This document shows, one piece after another, positions 60,225 through 64,000 of a stretch of DNA of 64,000 nucleotides (within the stretch, counting starts at the first letter, position 1; the number at the start of each line of letters is the position of its first letter). Location: the NCBI GenBank assembly GCA_035550215.1, contig DASZPM010000031.1, forward strand, positions 124,001-188,000, read 5' to 3'. Below the pieces are notes generated by a model, which was not told the origin of the DNA, did no database searches, and saw nothing but the letters and a program-made list of their open reading frames with translations. Both the position numbers and the translations under genes were made by a program. This DNA comes from JABDFW01 sp035550215 (GTDB lineage: Bacteria > Bacteroidota > Bacteroidia > Chitinophagales > Chitinophagaceae).

Positions 60225-61001
60225 ATGAAGCGTTTTTTAATAATCATACTTTTTTTATTGGGTACAACAGGCGGCGCGTTTGCGCAAAAGGTTGAGGTTT
60301 TGCCTAAACCTAACCCGCCGCGCCTGGTAACTGACAATGCTAACCTGCTGTCAGATTACGACAGGCAAACGCTTGAAAGTAAACTGGTGGCATTGGATAA
60401 CAGCACTTCCAATCAAATAGCCATTGTAACCATACCTACATTGGGTGATAATGACCTGGAAGACTACAGCAACGAGTTGTTTCGCAGTTGGGGAATAGGG
60501 GGCGCTAAAAACAACAACGGCGTATTGATTTTAGTTGCTGCGAACGACCATAAAGTACGCATAGAAGTAGGCTACGGCCTTGAGGGCGCGATACCCGATG
60601 TTACAGCAAATGATATTATAAGGAATGATATAACACCTGCTTTCATGCAGGGTAATTATTACTCAGGCTTAAACGCCGCGGTTGATGACCTTGGCAGGGC
60701 TGCGGCGGGCGAGTACCATGAAGCACGCGACAATGATGATGGCCACAATAAGGGCGGTTCAATCATTGGCGTAGCTATCTTCTTTATCATCTTATTTGTT
60801 ATACTCGGCCGTATTGGCAGGGGTGGTGGTGGCCGTGGCGGCGGTGGTTCATTTTTAACAGGCGCAATACTTGGCAGCATGCTAAACAGCGGGGGCCGCA
60901 GCAGTTGGGGCGGCGGAGGCTGGGGAGGCGGCGGCGGTGGCGGCTTTGGAGGTTTCGGTGGAGGAAGCAGCGGTGGCGGCGGCGCCAGTGGCGGATGGTA
61001 A
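60225..61001 (+). CDS. TPM-domain membrane protein with Gly-rich tail (YgcG-like)
   Basis: A 258-residue exported protein: signal peptide (IIILFLLGTTGGAFAQ), TPM domain about 25-170 (VTDNANLLSDYDRQTLESKL, NQIAIVTIPTLG, NGVLILVAANDHKVRIEVGY), a membrane span about 185-205, and a glycine/serine-rich C-terminal tail. The Gly-rich tail is typical of YgcG-like proteins. Last gene of the lemA-tpm-tpm operon. Confidence 0.9.
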   Translation: MKRFLIIILFLLGTTGGAFAQKVEVLPKPNPPRLVTDNANLLSDYDRQTLESKLVALDNSTSNQIAIVTIPTLGDNDLEDYSNELFRSWGIGGAKNNNGVLILVAANDHKVRIEVGYGLEGAIPDVTANDIIRNDITPAFMQGNYYSGLNAAVDDLGRAAAGEYHEARDNDDGHNKGGSIIGVAIFFIILFVILGRIGRGGGGRGGGGSFLTGAILGSMLNSGGRSSWGGGGWGGGGGGGFGGFGGGSSGGGGASGGW

Positions 61002-61351
61002 AACGATACTTCAATACAACATACTAATAAAAAGTTTTTATTTCTTTATTATTACAGTTAAACGTGTTTTCGTTGAAATCATATTTAATATAGCGGCTAC
61101 TTTTCATTATCTTTTTTTATTTACGTTTTAGTTGTTGCGTTAAAAAGTTGCACAACCTTCAGCAGTTATTATAATCATATTGCAGGCTGAATATTTATGC
61201 GCTAATCAACTTTCCTTACAAATCAACTACATGCTAAAAGTATCCACACCTGTGTATAACAATTAACATCATATATCAAACTTAAATCAGTAAATTGTGT
61301 TTAATAAAGCACGCGCAACCACATTATATTACTTACATAAATTGAAGAGCA
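61002..61351. other. 350-base AT-rich intergenic region
   Basis: Between the TPM operon and phoH lies an AT-rich stretch with no ORF. It holds runs of T/A near 61030-61130, a GTTGCACAAC palindrome around 61146-61155, and an inverted pair of DnaA-box-like sequences at 61240-61259 (separate entry). The phoH promoter must lie here, but no clean TAnnTTTG box was found. Confidence 0.5.
61240..61259. promoter_or_regulatory. Inverted pair of DnaA-box-like 9-mers
   Basis: GTATCCACA at 61240-61248 (one mismatch to TTATCCACA) and TGTGTATAA at 61251-61259, whose complement TTATACACA matches the TTATMCACA consensus. They face each other two bases apart in an AT-rich gap. Could be a DnaA-regulated promoter site; only two boxes are seen, so an origin is not supported by this alone. 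Confidence 0.4.
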
Positions 61352-62344
61352 TTGACTGAAACAATAATTAACCTTGACACCGTTAACCCAATTGAATTTT
61401 TCGGTGTTAATAACAAGAAGCTTGACCTGTTAAAGAAAAAATTCCCGCTGCTGAAAATACTTTCGAGAGGAACACAAATAAAACTAAGCGGGGCGCCGGA
61501 ACAAATAGAATCAGCCAAAGAAAAAATAGAACTTGTTATACAGTATCTTGAGCGCAACGGCGATTTGAGCGAAAACTATTTTGAACAGATTTTGGGTGGT
61601 GATGATGCGGAGACCATAGATAACTTTGTTGACCGCAACCCCAATGATATATTGGTATTTGGCCCTAATGGCAAAACAGTACGGGCACGTACTGCCAACC
61701 AGAAAAAAATGGTGCAGGCTGCCGAGCGCAATGATATAGTATTTGCCGTAGGCCCGGCCGGTACAGGTAAAACATACACAGCGGTGGCGCTTGCCGTAAG
61801 GGCGCTTAAAAATAAACAGGTTAAAAAAATAATTCTTACACGCCCCGCTGTAGAAGCAGGTGAAAGCCTTGGCTTTTTACCGGGTGACCTGAAAGAAAAG
61901 ATTGACCCATACCTGCGGCCGTTATACGATGCATTGGATGATATGATACCGGCCGATAAGCTGGGCTATTATATGAGCACACGCACCATAGAAATTGCGC
62001 CGCTGGCATATATGCGTGGCCGTACGCTTGACAATGCTTTTATTATTTTGGATGAAGCGCAAAATGCTAACGACCTGCAGTTAAAAATGTTCTTAACACG
62101 TATTGGCGCTAATGCCAAAGCTATTATAACCGGCGACCCTACGCAGGTTGACTTACCAAAAAACCAACGTAGCGGTTTGGAAAAGGCCATACGTATTTTA
62201 GGGAACATTGACGGTATTGCGCACATTGAGCTTGACGAGGAGGATGTAGTAAGGCACAGGTTGGTAAAAGCTATTATACGCGCGTATGATAAAGAGCACC
62301 AGCATGAAAACGGCCCTTCAGGCTATTTTGTAAAAAAGGCATAA
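61352..62344 (+). CDS. PhoH-family ATPase
   Basis: A 330-residue PhoH-like protein starting at TTG 61352 (MTETIINLDTVNP). N-terminal KH-like RNA-binding region (to about 100), Walker A GPAGTGKT about 135-142, Walker B FIILDEAQN about 230, and the family GDPTQVDLPKNQRSGL. PhoH proteins are cytosolic RNA-linked ATPases; role in RNA processing is inferred. It sits alone downstream of the DnaA-box gap and has its own terminator. Confidence 0.92.
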   Translation: MTETIINLDTVNPIEFFGVNNKKLDLLKKKFPLLKILSRGTQIKLSGAPEQIESAKEKIELVIQYLERNGDLSENYFEQILGGDDAETIDNFVDRNPNDILVFGPNGKTVRARTANQKKMVQAAERNDIVFAVGPAGTGKTYTAVALAVRALKNKQVKKIILTRPAVEAGESLGFLPGDLKEKIDPYLRPLYDALDDMIPADKLGYYMSTRTIEIAPLAYMRGRTLDNAFIILDEAQNANDLQLKMFLTRIGANAKAIITGDPTQVDLPKNQRSGLEKAIRILGNIDGIAHIELDEEDVVRHRLVKAIIRAYDKEHQHENGPSGYFVKKA

Positions 62345-62366
62345 TTCAGAGAAACCGATATATGGT

Positions 62367-62393
62367 AAAAGCAGTCTCGTGGCTGCTTTTTTT
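62367..62393 (+). terminator. Rho-independent terminator after phoH
   Basis: AAAAGCAGTC and GGCTGCTTTT pair around TCGT (62367-62390), with a run of T (62387-62393). It lies 22 bases after the stop. Confidence 0.85.
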
Positions 62394-62465
62394 ATGCCGG
62401 TTGCCGCCGGTATATTTTATGGATTATTGTTACGGAATGCCGGTACATTTGCATAAAGGAGATAT

Positions 62466-62927
62466 ATGCAGAAACTGGTATGGGTTGCAATAGTTGCAGG
62501 CGTTATTTTTAGTTGTAACAACGGTACAAAAGGCTCGCCAAAAGAATCGCTGGAAAAGTTTTTGTCCGCCATGGAAAAGAGCAACTTTACAGAAGCAAAA
62601 AAATATGCTACTGATGATAGCCAGGACTTTCTCACCCAGTTGCAAAATCACAGTACGGGAAGCGAAAATATCTACAGTAATAAAACATTTAATATAACCG
62701 GTGTTGAGGTAAATGGCGATGAGGCTAAAGCTGAGGTGCAGGCGGGTACGGGCGCTACCCTGACTTTTAACCTCAAATACCAGCATGGCGATTGGAAAGT
62801 GTCGTTTAACATGAGCGCCATTATGCAAATGGTAACCGATGTTATAAAAAAGGAAGGTGTTGATATAAACAAGGATATAAATAAAGCGCTGGATTCCATC
62901 AAAATCAACCTCGATTCCCTGCCATAA
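62466..62927 (+). CDS. DUF4878-like lipoprotein
   Basis: A 153-residue lipoprotein with lipobox Cys17 (VIFSC). The mature part starts with SPKESLEKFLSAMEKSNFTEAKKYAT, the DUF4878 pattern of NTF2-like, small beta-alpha proteins, then strands (FNITGVEVNGDEAKAEVQ, LTFNLKYQHGDWKVSFN). Function unknown. Related in style to the next lipoprotein; 79 bases apart, likely co-transcribed. Confidence 0.8.
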   Translation: MQKLVWVAIVAGVIFSCNNGTKGSPKESLEKFLSAMEKSNFTEAKKYATDDSQDFLTQLQNHSTGSENIYSNKTFNITGVEVNGDEAKAEVQAGTGATLTFNLKYQHGDWKVSFNMSAIMQMVTDVIKKEGVDINKDINKALDSIKINLDSLP

Positions 62928-63006
62928 CCACATGCAGCCATTAAACAGGCTGCCTTTTATTTTTATATTTTACACGGTTGATTTACATTTGAAAGTATTC
63001 TTTTTA

Positions 63007-63411
63007 ATGAAAGCGGGTTACATAATATTGTTATCGTTGGCATTTTCTGCATGCTTTGGCGGGAGGAATAATTACCCTAAAGCTGAAAATGCCTTTGATG
63101 CAGGGCGTGAATTTATTGATGGCTGTTTAAAAGGCGAGTTTAGCCGCGCGTCATTTTACATGGTAAATGATTCAGAGAACAATAAAGACCTGCAGCAGAT
63201 AAAAACAACGTATAACGGAAGGACACAGGAACAAAAGCAATTGTATTACCAGGCGTCTATAATCGTTAACGAGGACGCTACCATAAGCGACACCGTACAT
63301 ATAATTAACTATATGAACTCGTACGATAAAATCGCCCGTAAGGTAAAAGTGGTATTACGCAATAACACCTGGCAGGTTGATTTTAAATACACGTTTAATG
63401 GAAATTTATAG
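63007..63411 (+). CDS. Small lipoprotein, DUF4878-like
   Basis: A 134-residue lipoprotein, start at ATG 63007, lipobox Cys16 (AFSAC). The mature sequence opens FDAGREFIDGCLKGEFSRAS and ends in strands (KVVLRNNTWQVDFKYTF), the same NTF2-like build as its upstream neighbour, with which it may be paralogous. An in-frame ATG at 62932 would add a non-signal N-terminus. Three bases before crcB, so co-transcribed. Confidence 0.75.
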   Translation: MKAGYIILLSLAFSACFGGRNNYPKAENAFDAGREFIDGCLKGEFSRASFYMVNDSENNKDLQQIKTTYNGRTQEQKQLYYQASIIVNEDATISDTVHIINYMNSYDKIARKVKVVLRNNTWQVDFKYTFNGNL

Positions 63412-63414
63412 CGC

Positions 63415-63786
63415 ATGATCAAGAATTTTGTTTTGGTAGGGCTTGGTGGTATGACGGGGTCAATGCTGCGGTACCTTGTTGCCCTTGTTATTAAACACCC
63501 GTCTTTCCCGCTCTCAACTTTCATTGTAAATTTTGCCGGCAGTTTTATTATTGCGGCGGTATTAGGTATTGCGTTTAAAAACCAGGGGTTTGATCAAACC
63601 TGGCGGCTTTTTCTTACCACCGGGCTTTGCGGCGGCTTTACCACTTTTTCAACTTTTTCGGTTGAAGGTGTTCAAATGCTGCAACAGCAGCGTTACGGCA
63701 GTTTTGCTTTTTATGTTTTATTGAGTTTGTCGGCTGGTATTGCGGCGGTTTTCTCAGGTTTTTGGCTAACTACACACTTAAAATAA
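63415..63786 (+). CDS. crcB: Fluoride efflux channel CrcB
   Basis: A 123-residue membrane protein with four spans and the Fluc signatures GGMTGSMLRY, the conserved Asn in FIVNFAGSF, and GGFTTFSTFSVE. Fluc proteins form dual-topology dimers that export fluoride. It starts three bases after the lipoprotein stop. No fluoride riboswitch is possible in the gap to its neighbour. Confidence 0.95.
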   Translation: MIKNFVLVGLGGMTGSMLRYLVALVIKHPSFPLSTFIVNFAGSFIIAAVLGIAFKNQGFDQTWRLFLTTGLCGGFTTFSTFSVEGVQMLQQQRYGSFAFYVLLSLSAGIAAVFSGFWLTTHLK

Positions 63787-63792
63787 TCTTTT

Positions 63793-64000
63793 ATGACCAC
63801 AACAGTTTTACACCCCTGGCATGGAGCACATTTTGGCGACAAAGCCCCGAGGATAGTTAACGCGGTTATTGAAATACCGCAGGGTTCAAGGGCTAAATAC
63901 GAAATTGACAAACCTACCGGGCTGCTAAAGCTCGACAGGGTTATTTATTCATCGTTTTATTACCCCACCAATTACGGGTTTATTCCGCAAACCTATGGGG
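63793..64000 (+). CDS. ppa: Inorganic pyrophosphatase, 3' truncated by window edge
   Basis: The frame from ATG 63793 (MTTTVLHPWHGAHFG) stays open to the window end, 69 codons. The sequence shows VIEIPQGSRAKYEIDK and the FYYPTNYGFIPQTYG segment of family I soluble pyrophosphatases, which hydrolyse pyrophosphate with Mg2+. The acidic active-site motif DxDPxD lies beyond the window. It starts six bases after crcB. Confidence 0.93.
   Translation, partial: MTTTVLHPWHGAHFGDKAPRIVNAVIEIPQGSRAKYEIDKPTGLLKLDRVIYSSFYYPTNYGFIPQTYG

Noticed and set aside
61002..61351. Chromosomal origin of replication
   Set aside because: Only two DnaA-like boxes, no dnaA/dnaN/gyrB, and no genome-wide skew available in the window.

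Overview
The window reads as a chromosomal segment of a Bacteroidota bacterium, most likely of the Chitinophagaceae or a close relative. The signs are an alternative complex III operon (ActABCDEF) feeding a caa3-type oxidase, LytTR and paired ECF sigma/anti-sigma regulation, many small exported lipoproteins, TAnnTTTG-like promoter boxes, weak or absent Shine-Dalgarno sequences, and DUF1080/Gfo-Idh-MocA sugar genes. No rRNA, tRNA, CRISPR array, transposase or prophage was recognised. The taxonomic call is inference from gene content.

Layout: 1-455 end of a LytTR response regulator; 576-2093 lysS; 2292-9310 a surface-glycan cluster (four glycosyltransferases, an amidohydrolase and an ABC exporter); 9355-9939 purN on the other strand; 10146-26360 a 16-kb respiratory block running quinol oxidation (ActA-F), cytochrome oxidase (CoxB, CoxA, two subunit III genes, subunit IV), heme O synthase, Sco copper chaperone and DUF420; 26502-31097 housekeeping genes (L,D-transpeptidase, hydrolase, serS, cyclophilin, gcvH); 31139-38945 two ECF sigma/anti-sigma loci flanking a 1200-residue protein that joins a membrane AraC-type regulator to an FtsX/MacB-type permease; 39129-45051 a WG-repeat lipoprotein, amidohydrolase, MpaB-like oxygenase and MetX-like exported hydrolase.

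Two AT-rich accessory patches interrupt this ordinary chromosome. At 45126-46834 two translationally coupled genes encode a DUF488 protein with an extra N-terminal domain and an uncharacterised partner. At 53564-54985 a single gene encodes a 473-residue protein with a HEPN-type R-N-x3-H motif, suggestive of an abortive-infection RNase. These are the best candidates for under-described, possibly defence-related, systems. A three-copy repeat with a covarying hairpin lies at 48247-48712, just upstream of kbl.

The right end holds a secreted glutaminase-like protein, a small sugar locus (Gfo/Idh/MocA dehydrogenase, double DUF1080 protein, PmoA-like protein) consistent with 3-keto-glycoside chemistry, a LemA-TPM-TPM operon, PhoH, two small lipoproteins, crcB and the start of inorganic pyrophosphatase. 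An inverted pair of DnaA-box-like sequences sits in the AT-rich gap before phoH.
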